NCBI GenBank assembly: GCA_019649035.1
Contig: BMAT01001462.1
Span: 12,450-44,541 of the forward strand
Source of the DNA: Elysia marginata
Taxonomy: Eukaryota > Mollusca > Gastropoda > Plakobranchidae
Reading direction: 5' to 3'
DNA: 32,092 nucleotides
The position numbers and the translations under genes were made by a program. Under the pieces are notes generated by a model. The model was not told where the DNA came from. It did no database searches and saw nothing but the letters and a program-made list of their open reading frames with translations. How positions within the stretch are numbered: the first letter of the stretch is position 1; each line of letters begins with the position of its first letter. Of the stretch, positions 1 through 12,800 are shown piece by piece.

Positions 1-553
1 GATCGTACAAGTTAGTGGTAATTCACGTTTATCCCATTACAGAACCTCAAACTAGATGGCTAAAGGTGAGAATATGATTGGTGTTGAATGAGTCCTACCA
101 TCGTAATGAATGTTATTATCATTGACTTTATTGTTAACTCTGTTCTACAATTTCTTTTCATTCTCGTTGTTGTGCTCACAAGAATCTAGTGCTGCTGCTC
201 GACAAAGTTTAGATAAGGGAGAAGAGAGAAATGAGCAATTTCTAGTTTACACCTCTTCTTTCTTGTTTTTTTTCTCTTTATATATCCACATTGTATTTCA
301 AGTTGTAATTTAACATAGTGTCTATTTTTTTGTACCTGGGTTTTGTGTCACAGTTATCGTTTATACTTCAACTTTCCCATTCACTTCTATTTATTTTGTA
401 TTTTGCTTAGAGAGGGTCAAGCAATTTAGCAAAGACATTCCGCTGTTGGTATAGTAGCAAATTGTGTCTAATCTTTTATAAGGTGACAATACTGTAATGG
501 TTCAAGTTTTTCTTTGCCTACTGCCATAAGAGTACTCTTTTCTTTCTCCCTAG

Positions 554-580
554 GAAAAAGCCACATGCAGATCCAGAAAG
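554..580 (+). CDS. FLACC1: Exon a (27-nt microexon)
   Basis: The acceptor is a strong pyrimidine tract ending in CCCTAG and the donor is AAAG/GTGAGA. In the frame required by the next exon it reads KKPHADPE, with the flanking codons split (two bases owed by an unseen upstream exon). The length is a multiple of three, so skipping it would keep the frame. No methionine is present, so translation starts upstream of the window. Confidence 0.55.
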
Positions 581-835
581 GTGAGAGCCATTAGGCGAAG
601 TCATTCAAACAACTAGTGTAACTTATTTCAACAATGAAATGTTGTTGCAACACTTATAGGACCAGATTTTGTAAAAACACTTTTAACAAAATATGTATGT
701 AGGCCTATAAAAATTTTTTTTAAATCGTTTATTCAGCAAACTGTTAAGGAATGGACAAATAAACCTCTCTTAATCCTAGAAATACCCTCTCCTTCTCTCT
801 CACTCCATCCCTCTCCTTCTCTCTCCTTCTCTCTA

Positions 836-874
<39 letters not shown>

Positions 875-3800
875 CCCTCTTTCTCTCTATCTCTCTATCT
901 ATCTATCTCTATCTGTATCTGTCTTTCTAATGGCCTTCAACTCTCTAAATCATGTCCTTGACCTTTGCTTCCTTAGGGACAACCTGATCGCCCAACTCCA
1001 GCAACAAATCTCAGACCTCACACTTTACCTGGAGGAAGAAAGACTCAACCACAGGCAGACCAAACAGAAGGTCAGGGCTGCAAGATTAAAGTTGAAGAGT
1101 TCAAGCTCACTGAACAAATCTTCGAGATGAAAATAGACAAAATAAATTTTTTTTAGGCAATCAAGTTTTGAATTGTCAAGTATTTTTGTATTGAAAGCCG
1201 AGGTACATGGTATTACCAAGATTTTATTTTAAAAACATTTTTACAAGCAGTTATTGTACATGGATGTGAAATCTTTTTTTTTCCTGCAGGCAGAAGAATA
1301 TCTCAGAGACAGAGTGGACCAGATGACGTCACAGCATCAAGATAATGTCAGGTACCGGGTACACAGTTTGTTGACTGTCACTAATTGCAATCCATAAGCT
1401 TTAACTTGTTTATCTGTGCTGAGGGGCAGGGCTTTTACTAATACAGAACTAGAGACTGGATTTCAATGTGTCACAATCCCAAATCTAAACTTGAAATGCT
1501 AGAAAACTATCCTGCTAATTGTAACAAGAACATGGTAATAGCTACTGGGTTTTTTTAACTCCGTCATCTATCCATTTGGGCTCTGTGTGAAAATCCTGAA
1601 GCATTAGAACTAATCACTTGCAATGAAGCATAAGTTATAGCTAAAAACCCATTCTTCTCAAGTGGTTTTTCAGCTGTTGGAGCCATGAAGAGCTCAATGG
1701 CACTGGCAAAACATGTTTGGCTGGTACGTATTTCTTATGTCAGTAATATTTAGGCTACCCTCAATTTTGCATCTGTTTCTACCTTGTGTCTGTTTCTCTG
1801 TGCATGCAGAGAGCTGGAGGAGAGACACAGGGAAGACATGCTGAAACAACAGAGACAGTTGGATGAAGAGCACAGGGAAGTGCAGACTACGCTGGAGAAA
1901 CAGATCAGTAAGCTGACAGATTGAAACATTTGCCACTGATACAGAATAAATCTCGCAAAAGGCTAAAAGTTGTTTCCAAACTGTATGTCCAAATTCTAAC
2001 TTGTGCCAGATTAACCTTGGTTGCCTTCCATTTATGGTTGTCTGTTTGTTTGTCAATTCATCTGCATCCCTCTTCTCAATTTAGGTCCAACTTTTTCTGA
2101 AATTATTTATACTTCTCAATCCACTTCCTTTGTGATTTTTTTTTGTTGTTAGTTTGGTATATATAGTAAATGGGTTGGAGGGATCTGAATAGTGATGAGC
2201 TTAAAAAAAAACCTGCTTTTACCCACTTGTCTAGATTTAAATCAGTTCTGAAGACATACTTCTTTGAAAACCCAGTCAGTAGCACATACAAGGAATTCTA
2301 AATTTACAAATCATCTTCTCCATGTTTTAACACTTCATATATCTATATATTTTTGGGTGGGGAATTGATTTTCCAATTCTCAATTGTCTATGTTATCCAT
2401 GTTTTGTAAACTTGCATGAAAGAAATTGTGTAGTTTTTATTTTATGAAGCGCTGGGAGACTTTTTTTATTGTTAAAAGCGCTATACAAATCTAGATATTA
2501 TTGTTAATACTACTCCCCTTGTCTTCATGATAGTTATTCCTTTCCTATTCTCGATTTTGTTATGTGTCATCCATTTTTCTTTTTTTTTTTCTCAAACGTC
2601 CTTTATCTTTAGTTCATGGCCATTTCCTTTCTATGCAATCTATTCTGAAGTATTATTTTAGCTTGAAAACTTTTTAACTTAAACCAACACTGTGCCCCTT
2701 CAACTTTAAGATCTTCAAGACAAGACCAAATACTAGTAGATATTGCCTACTTTTGTGCTTCCCAGAACTACTTTTTTATTGATGCATGTTGGGATACTAC
2801 AGGGGTACAAGCTCTCATTCTATCCTATTTGTTTATGAGTTAAATAGATCTAAATCTGGCCTGCTGCTTGAAAAAGCCGTGAAAGATTCACTTGGCAGTT
2901 TTATAAAACTTTTTCTTTTTGATACAGGGATTTTGAAGTTTCAAAGCATTTTTAGTTTGAAAATCCGTTATATGTGCCTACTACTTGGAATATGTTTGTA
3001 CAGCCTAATAACTGTTGCCGAGCATGGATACACTTTAAAAGAAATTCAAAAGAGGCTTAATCTGGGATGCTGGCGTGCACTTTTTAAAATTTTTATACAG
3101 TCAGATATGTAATAATTGTGATTAGTTTTATAATTATTAGTCCCCGCAAGTTTTTATTCTTATTGATTAAGTTAAGCTAATATCATTCACTCACATACAA
3201 CAGGGGTAAGCTCTAATCAACATATAAAAAATAGTGGAGTTTATGTGAAGAGAACCTAGATATCTTTCATAATTGTTTGCTTTAATTTTAATGATATTCA
3301 ATTTATGGATTTTATCCCCGGTTTGTATTTTATAGCAATGATTGTATTTTTTTCACAATAGGAAGGTAAATTTTGTTCCCAACGGGTTTGATATATCCTA
3401 ACTGGACTCTATGTCTTTATCTAAGTCTGAAATTTTTCTCCATTTTCAGATCGCATGTCTAAAGAAATTGAGTTCCTCCAGGGGGCGTTTGAGTCGTACA
3501 AGAGCACATTGCACACAGAAACAACAGACAAGTGGAATTCCAGAGAGGAGGACATGAAACTTGCACACTTCAACGACAAACAGCAAGCTCTGCATGATCT
3601 CAGTATGTAGGCTAGGTCAGCGTTTGCGTCGTAATTGACACTCCGTAGGCTTACATCGGACAAGACCAAGACTTAAATTTCATTTTAACTCTTCTTAAGT
3701 GAATCTGCAGGGGGCATAACCAATACATTCACTTAGGTAAAAAATTGAATTATGGGCAAATCCTTATACAGGGGAACATTTGGATAAAGACTCGGAAAAA

Positions 3801-6800
3801 GGTAAGTGAAATAGGTCTTGTGGAAGGGGAGTTTCAGTTCAGGTGTTACATTACCAAACTCGTAGAAGCAAAGGTCCTAAAATCTAAAGTCACATAAGAG
3901 TGGTGGTTTCTATAAGAGGGTCTTAATTAAGGAGTTCCACTGTATGTAATGATTGTCTCCTTGGGACACAAAAAAAATTATCAAGTAAATTAAAAACCGA
4001 CTTAAGCAGAATCAGCAATATATATGCTTCTTAAGCAGAATTGGTTGTATATGCTTAACCAGTGTGCTCTCTCTATTTCATACATATGTGTCAGCCTATA
4101 GCCTTTTCAACCAAAAATGTACTTTGAACTCTATTTTTCCTTCAAAAATGAAGGAAATTTCAAATGACTTAGATCACTTTGGTTCAAATGTTGCTTTTTA
4201 GATTCCTGGGTTCGTTTGTATTTCAATAATCCAATAGATTTTTGTTCATGCCAGAATGACAGTTTTCCTAAATATCCTGGCTGAATCGAGCATTTTTAAT
4301 TAAAGTTATATAATTTAACTCTTTAACCATGTAATTATCTCATACTTCTGCGCGTAATTTTTCTAGGTCTAGACCTAGCCTAGATCTACATGTGCGGTTG
4401 TAACTTCTAGGTTGCTGCAAATATCGCTAAAAGAGTTAAATGTAGCTTCTCTTGGAAATTCAATCTACTATAATCAACATCCGGGGTCAAGTTATTTCAT
4501 AGTTTTATTTGTACATCGTCTTTCTCCCCTTCTTAGTTATGACTATTCATCGGACGCTGGCAGCGTCCATCCGTGGGTATAAAATGGTGCACCGGACGTT
4601 GACAGGGTCCGGCCATTGTTATAGAGTTAAAGACAATTTACTGTATTTTCCTTTGCTTTCTTGTTAACCTATTTTTTTTGAGGAAGTGGTTTCAAGAGGT
4701 GGATTTGCTTTTGGTTTATAGTAGCTGTGCACATTTCTTTATTCTTTTTAATGTAAAGAAAAAAGAAACTTACTGAAACATACAAGTCCCAACCTACATT
4801 GTTTGATCAGGTGCGGGTTCAAATCCCACTCCATTCATGTTTTGTCTTGTTCAGTATCTGGCCTTATCTGTTATGGCTTGTTCTGTCTCTTGCCCTGTCT
4901 GTTGCTTGATGTAAATTTGAGGCCATCTTGCTTTACAACTAAAGCTACTTCATATTCTTTCTGGTATTTTGACTTGATCGTCTGAACTTATGTGTGTTGC
5001 AGAGACACGACTGATGCAGGAGAGGAACCAAGAGAGACTTGCTCTGACACGAGATCACCAGAAAGCCATGGACAGTCTACGCAAAGAGAACAAGAAAGAG
5101 ACAGATGTGAGTATTGATGTGACAATACCATCACCAAGGTTTGCTCTGTGCCTTGCAAAAAGTCAGAAAATTTTATGAAGCAGTGGATTTTTTCTCTGTA
5201 GCAGGCTTCCTCGATACATGTAAAGTACCTTTTGCTCAAGAAAGAAAGATTCTATAGCAAAATTTTATGAAAACAAAGGTGAAAAGATGGGTTTTGTAGT
5301 GTTACAGCTACTGCACAAAAAAATGCAACAAAAAATAAGATTAGTATTCCTATGCATCACAAAAAAAAGAGCAGTAAATTAGAACAGATTTTTCGACTTT
5401 TCATTTTTTAAGTTAACCAACCATCCCTGCACTACAGATATCATTTTTGTGTGCACTGAAATTAAGTCCTATTTGTTATTACAATATATTAGAATATACT
5501 AGTGTTTTGAGCAGATTGTTTTGGAATGTGGTTAAAGTTTAATTTGATGAAGTGAGACTGCCCATTCATGTAGTAAAGGATTGGGATAGAAATTTAATAA
5601 ATATATAGCACATGCTTGCGATGGCAGTATTCCTATCCATTTTTATAAGATTATGTAGAATGTTTTACAGGTCCCAAGCATCTATTTACAACAAAATAAA
5701 ACTGTTAGTCCTTCTCAGTACTTCTTAAATTGTCTCAATACTAGAGTAAATGAGTCGGATGTCGCAGCTTTCACATTCCAAGGCGTAGCTGCTATAAACA
5801 ACACATGTTTCTGTGCTCCTAAACATTAAAAGTTTTATGAAATTATCAATGTTTTGAGGACAGATATTTAAAAATTTTTTCTAACATAAATTATACAGTG
5901 AAAGAAGAAAATATAGATTTTTAAAGGGCCTTTCCTCAAATTAGAATTTCTGACTTCCAACTCATTTGCCGTGCTTGCAAGACAATTGATAAAGATGATC
6001 CTTATTATATAACTTTTTTAGACTACAACTTTCCATCTATAGAAGACTACGAATTTTTTTTCACCTCCTCTTAAATTAAAATTATGCCCTAACTTACCTC
6101 TGTCTTGCTTAACTTTCAGGGTCTCATCAAAAGATTTTCAGATGCAGCCGCCAACCTTGAGAGGTTAAAGAAAACAACAGCCGAGCTCGATGTGAGTTCT
6201 TGTGATACTTTTCTGTGATTTTCTTGGGAGATTTATGTCTATGTTACACTTGCCTGATTTTTATTTTAAAAACGGGAGTGAGATTACAGCGCAAATTATC
6301 TGTCCTGTTTGCAAACTCCCTCTTTGAAGTCAAGTGTTTGCGGGCGAGAACGAAAACTTTGTGCTCTGTTCTCATTCCCAATAGGAAAATTCAGCAAACA
6401 TTAAAAATTTAGGATGGTTTTTTTTCTTGACTCTTTATGTAACTTCGTGCTGACTGAATTAGTGTGGATTGAATGAGTTGAAAGATGTGGGTGTTTTTTC
6501 AGTCAGTAAAAATTGAATTGAGAACTTTATCAAAGTGCTTAAAAAAATAATTTTTTCATGATGCTTGGAAATTCCAATCGAGGACAGCTAAGTTTATAAA
6601 AAAACGTGTGTGTGTTTAGTTATTCCCCATATATTCCATGCATTAAAAATTGAGTGTATTCACAGCTTATCTGGTAAAACCTCTTCAAGGTGCTAAATCA
6701 ATGGAAAGCTATAAAGGCCAATTAAATTAATGTTCATTTCATAAGGCCCATTTTTATAATCAGAAAAACAAAAATACAATTTACCATGAGTAATTATTTA

Positions 6801-9800
6801 CCAATAATAAAGAGTGTATGAGCTGTTGAGATAGTGAGGAGCATGATAAGACGGAGAGAGAAAGAGAGGGGGGGGGGATATAGCCAATGCAATATATAAT
6901 TTTCTAACCATAATTATCTGCAAAAGATATCTGCTTGGTTTTGCAGGTATATAATTATAGTTACCTGTTCTGTTTTGCAGGTATATAATTAAAGTTACCT
7001 GTTCTGTTTTGCAGGTATATAATTATAGTTACCTGTTCTGTTTTGCAGGTATATAATTGTAGTTACCTGTTCTGTTTTGCAGGTATATAATTATAGTTAC
7101 CTGTTCTGTTTTGCAGGTATATAAGTATAGTTACCTGTTCTGTTTTGCAGGAAGTGAAGGAACAGCTAGGCCAGGTCACAGCAGACTACAACACGACATG
7201 CCAGAGTTTAGCCAACACGACCAGGCAGCTTACTGACACAGTGAGTTAAAACACTACAGACCTGGCTGATCACACTTGGCTTTCATGCTTCTGCTTTTTA
7301 CTATTTTATTTATTTGTATAAAACTCCATGAAATTGTTTTGATTTATGATTTTTGTTAATTTATGAAACTTGACATTTTTCTGTCATATAGGTAAAATTT
7401 AATCAACTTTTTAGTAAGAAATATTGAAATTTGATAATATGTTTGATTCATAATATCCCTGAAATAAAGAATGCAAATCATTAATTAAATATGAAACTGA
7501 TTGGCAAGGTCGGGAATGTATTACCTTTACTCACTTACACGGCAGCGTAGCAGTGTGGTTAGGGCATTGGACTTGTGATCCACGGGTTCGGTTCCCGACT
7601 ATGCCATGTTGCAATTGCTTTGGGAAAGCAATTTACCTTAACTTTTTCCAGTCCAACCACCTGTTAAATGGATACCCAACTACAGGCAATGCTTGAATTT
7701 GTGATACGCACCTGGAACACCCTGCATATGGGTTAGAAGTGGCCTTCAAATGTACTGGTCTGCTGGGGCATTAGTGGCGCTGCTCTTGTGGCCACAAAGT
7801 AACGTTGAATAACAAAGCCGAATTTCCCAGAAGGGATAAATATAGCGTAATTAAACAAATTTTTTGTCAATCATTGTTTTGTAGCAATTTATCGCATCAA
7901 GAGTGGCCTTCTATTGCATGTATATTTGTTTCAACAGAAAGTTCGCCTGATGGAGTTTGAGGAACTCTTTCAGCAGAAGGTAGCTCAGGTGGACGACCAG
8001 TACAGGCTGAAGTTACAGGAGCTCAGAAGTCAGAACACGGAGCTCAAGTAAGTATGCCTACAAATCCTGAAAACGGCTCTAGCAAATTGGATGTCAAAAA
8101 GTTTTATTGGAGAAAACGTTTTTGAAAAGTTCATAAGTTTTTCTTTTTCTTTATATTTTGAGCCAAAATAATTTTCACTACCCTTGGGCAAAACTATATT
8201 TTGATAATTTTATGCAAATTGTCATGTTTAGAAGCTGAGAAAAAATATACGAAACTGAAAGCATCACAAAGATGGGAGAGGCTTATTAAAGTGACACACA
8301 AAATAGTAATTGTTAGCCAAAGATGTAGATTAAAGAGTTTTGACGAGATAAACGTCCTTCTCTTATGCATAAAAGTGCCTTCAAATTTGCTTTATGTTTG
8401 ATAAACCTCTTTAATAAATCAGCACAGATGCTATTGTAAGAATGGTTTTATCACTGTCATTTTATATTGAACCTTTGACATAGAAGAGATGGATTATTTT
8501 GTAAGTATGCATCACCATAAATGATTTTATTGTCCGTCTTGTTTTCTGCCATTCTATTGATAATGTTTTGATATCATAACTAGTGCCCATTAGTACTACA
8601 GTTTCTGCTTCTTTATCCTCTGTTTTTCAAATTGATACAGTTTCTGCTTCTTTATCCTCTATTTTTCAAATGGATACAGTTTCTGGTTCTTTATTCACTA
8701 TTTTTCAGATTGATACTACAATTTCTGCTTCTTTATTCTCTATTTTTCAGGTTGTGTTTTCTATTTTTCAGGTTGTATCCACTGCTTATTAAACTTCGCT
8801 CTTCGTCATTTATTCCCCAGGCGTTTGTTTGTTCAGAAATGTGGAGAGCTGTTTGATGAGAAGACAAACTCTGACCTCCAGACAACAGAGCGGGTGAAGA
8901 CAGCAAGGGAAACTATGGAGGTGATTAAGAACGACTGCCAGACCCCTTTGTTAATACTAATAATAATAATACCATCTAGATTTATAATAGCGCCTATTAC
9001 AATAAAACAAAGCCTTCAAGCGCTTCACAAAGTAAAAACTACACAATTTCTTTCATACAAGTTTATAAAAGATGAATAACTTAGACAATTGAGAATTGAA
9101 AAATCAATGGAAAAATAAAAATAGTCTTATCAAGTGAAAAAACATGGACATGGATGATAATGATGATGATGATGATAATGATAATTATGAAAATATCAAT
9201 GATAATAACAACAATGATAAGGACAAAAAGAACAATATTAATAATAACAATAAAAACAACAATGATAAAAATGATACTAATGATGACGTCAATAACAAGA
9301 ACAATGATTTATATAACCTGTTTTATCCACAAAAGCAGACTCAAAGGTACGCTACTTAAAAAAATACAGAGTTTATAACATATTATAGGTTTTAGGGTAA
9401 AATAACATAATTTGTAGAGTGCTCTACTTTAGGAGCGTAATAATCGTCATATTTACCTAAATTTTGTAGTAATAATAATATTAATAAATAGAATTTATAG
9501 TGCGCATCGCACACTAGCATACAAGTCTGTAGCTGAACCCATTCAAAAAGAATGCTCTATGCGCATAACATCTTTAGAAATTATATAAAAAAGTACCGTA
9601 GAAGGAAAATTAATGTTCACATTCACGCGTAAATTACACACAGGGCACACACACACATACACACCATATCTTGCACGCGCATGCCTAAATATGATGTCAA
9701 AAGTGAAAAAAGAACGTTCAATCAGCAGGGGTACTTAATCAACACAGATTTAAATGTTCTAAAACAGGAACATTTTCAGTCTCTTTTTGAAGATCTCCAG

Positions 9801-12800
9801 TGTTGGGGACTGCCTCACTGACATGGGAATTTTGTTCCAGGTAACGGGGCCAATGTAAGAAAATGACTCTTCACCATTATGTTTTTAGGTTTACTCTGGG
9901 AACTTTAAGCATGTTGGTGTCTTTTGAGGATCTAAGACACTTTTGTGGTTGTACCTTGCCATGACTTTGAAGTTTCGGGCAGCTCTGCCCTCATCAGATG
10001 GCTGACTGATCTGTGTTGTCTGTCTGGTCTGTGTTTACCATCGCGGTCGGCTTGGGTATGTTTGCTAACCAGAACTTTCTTCTATGAGCACAATGCGAAA
10101 AAAATCTCCTTTCGCACATTAAAGGAACCTCTTTTTTTTAGTATAGCAAGTTTTTCTTGTAGGCACAACAGGCAAATCCTTTTCCCTGACATGTATGGTC
10201 TAGTTTTTTTAAGTATCTGCCATTCTATTTTGTGCTCGTTGTCTTTTAGGGCCACCCAAATGTGTGCTATTAGAAGCTTTTTTATACTCTAGTTTGAAGG
10301 ATGGCTTGTGTCAATCATACCTGGTCTTAAAATCGTTTTCTGTAAGTCCTACATATTATGTTTCTGGTTTGTTTTTGTCTCGGTCAGAGTGGCCTTATAG
10401 ATGTTGCACTTAGCAAGGCAATGTCCATTTAGTGGGCAGTTTTCTTTTTGTCAGCAGTTGCACGTTTTTTCTTTAGGTGCCTTTTTATTACAGTGTTGTT
10501 GTAATAGTTTTTTTGTTGTGGTTCCATATTGTTTGGTTGAATTGGTCCTTAGGTCAAGGGTTACATCGAGGAAATTAACAAACTTCTTGTTAGCTTAGCT
10601 TCTTATCTTCAGACTGTGGTTTTGAAATACTTTGCATATTTTCTTTTAAGTGTTTTCGGCTTGCCTAGGCGTGAGTCGGCAAGCTGCTAGGCCAACGTCT
10701 CTATAGAAGCCTACATTGGCATCTATCTCTTTCAGTTGGGACAGTAAGAACAAGCCTACCAGCTTGCATGTCTTGGCCCCGTCATAGCTTCCTATAGTGA
10801 CATCTAAGTTGAATGTTTTCTAATGCCACGGTGTGCATTTGGAGTAGACAGTTGTCTTCTTGGTGTGCTTTATAATGTGTTGTTCTGCACTTATGGTTGT
10901 GTGTTGGGAGGCAGACTTGTATTGATTGGTTGTGATTAGCGCATATGTATCGCAGAGTTTTTCAGCATCTCAACTTGTGGTAGACACTCAGCTTTCAGCC
11001 CAAGAGGTCTGAGATTATATTTCTAGTGTGGCAAGTTAAAGTTCAGTCCTTGGGAAATGCTATTTATACACATACCCTCGCCTTTCTCAGGCTTCAACTA
11101 AATCCCCAGCTATCGTCACTTAAAGATCAATTTTTGCTATTATGCGTGAGTAATGGACTGTTGCAACCGATGCCCCTCTGTCTATTCAGAAGCTCTAGTG
11201 GTCGGCAATGGTGTGATAGTGAGCCTCTCTTAAGTGCTTATCGAATATTTTAATGGATTAAGCTCGATAACTAAGAAATTGTTTTACTTTTACTTTTTTA
11301 TCCACTATAGTGTGATTTGAGGCTGCTTTCACGCACTTCTTTTCATTAAGTCATGATTTTATTTTTACAATAAAAAATCAATGGGTTCACTTAATGCTAG
11401 CCTTTCTAACCCCTCCACATTCAATGTTAAATATTTTCTCTTTATTTTGTTGCTGCAAGCATTGTAGTTTTTTGCATTGTTTGTTGGACATCTAGTTATG
11501 TCGGAGTGTGCTGCTTATGGCTTAGTAGTGATTCTGTAGCCTTTTCTTCTCTACAAACAGTAAGATAGGTTCAACAGCTTGAGGAATTCTTGAAATCAAT
11601 AAATTTCTTTTCATCTATAGACCTCCAGGGTGTTTTTAAGAGATCAGGAAATACTGATAATTAAAATAAAAAAAGTCACATAATATGCTGAATTTTAAAA
11701 ACATTTCACACAGAGCTGAATAACATCTGTTGTACAATCTTAACGTCTTTGTGTGTTCAGTAGGTATGTTTGTCGAAAAAAGGCCTGTCAAGAACCCATG
11801 GAGGGAGGGGGGGGGGGCTTAAAGCATATTTGTGGATTAGGCAAATTCTTTTCTGTATTTTTTTTCACTTCCTATCTTTTTTTATTATGTCTTTTAAATT
11901 GCTTTTTTTTCAACAGCTCTAAAATTGTTATATGTAAAAAGAAGTTTGCCTACTTCGTGGATCTTCTATCATGGCTCACAACAATATTATTGAGCAGATT
12001 GCTAAAAAATCACTAAGAGAAGGGCGAAAGTAGAAGATAATTTAGTCAGATATTATATATGTAAGTTTTTAATGATTGAGTTATTCAAACTAGCAGTGGA
12101 TCAATGTGCCATAAAGTAAAAATGCCTAAAATAATGCTTGTCCCTGCTAAAGTTCAAACTCTCAATTTTTGTAGCTTTGGCTTCAACCAGGCCAGTGGCT
12201 GTATTGACTATATGTTTTGTAAATAGAGGGAAGATAATGATTGGTTTAGTTAGATTTTTTAACAGAAAGCATGAGAAAATATGATTGGCTTTTTATAATA
12301 TTTTTTTTCATGTACTTGTTGATGGGTTGTTTGTTGTTGTTGTTGTTTTTTGGTTGTTTTTTGTTTTGTTTTTGGTTGTTGTTTTTTTTTTTTTTGCTAT
12401 CATTTCTTAATTTGGTAAAACATTAATAAGAATGAATATTCATGTATTCATATGAAATTCCCAGCCTTGACTCATGGCGTAATTGCCTTAGAAAAGCAAT
12501 TTATCCACACTTTCCTCGGTCCATCAACCTATACAATGTGTACCTGACAAAAGGCAGTGCTTGAAATTTGTGGAATGATAGTATTTGAGTGCTTAACAGT
12601 CAGCCGTAATGTAATGCTCTGAAATATGTTGAACTTGTTCTTGTACATACCGGCCTGCTCGGGGAAGGGTGTAAAATCTTGAGACTTTCTTTGGCAGTCA
12701 AAGTCTGTGGCCATCTTTTTGTGGAGTAGCGTGGCTCAGTTGTTTGGGTGTCGGGCGTGTAATCTGAGAGTTGCGGGTTCAATTCCCAACCATGACTAAT

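Noticed and set aside
43-65. Possible earlier exon (acceptor CCATTACAG, donor AAAG/GTGAGA)
   Set aside because: The splice signals look good, but in the frame required by exons 554 and 977 it contains TAA. It could only be a noncoding or alternative exon.
2786-3112. 108-codon open frame in an intron
   Set aside because: It has no domain, no splice link and AT-rich codon use. It lies between two well-supported exons.
3421-3669. 82-codon minus-strand open frame
   Set aside because: It is the antisense of exon 3450-3602, whose + frame has continuity and heptads.
6943-7150. CRISPR-like array
   Set aside because: The 34-bp units are contiguous with no spacers, in a eukaryotic intron.
9144-9378. 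Asp/Asn-rich open frames
   Set aside because: They come from a GAT/AAT/AAC low-complexity tract.
9945-10598. Plus-strand open frames of 115 and 65 codons
   Set aside because: They are antisense shadows of the Penelope-like element, whose minus-strand motifs are recognisable.
11000-11400. Second hammerhead in an upstream Penelope repeat
   Set aside because: I looked for the CTGANGA...GAAA pattern on both strands here and did not find it. The element is truncated at its 5' side.
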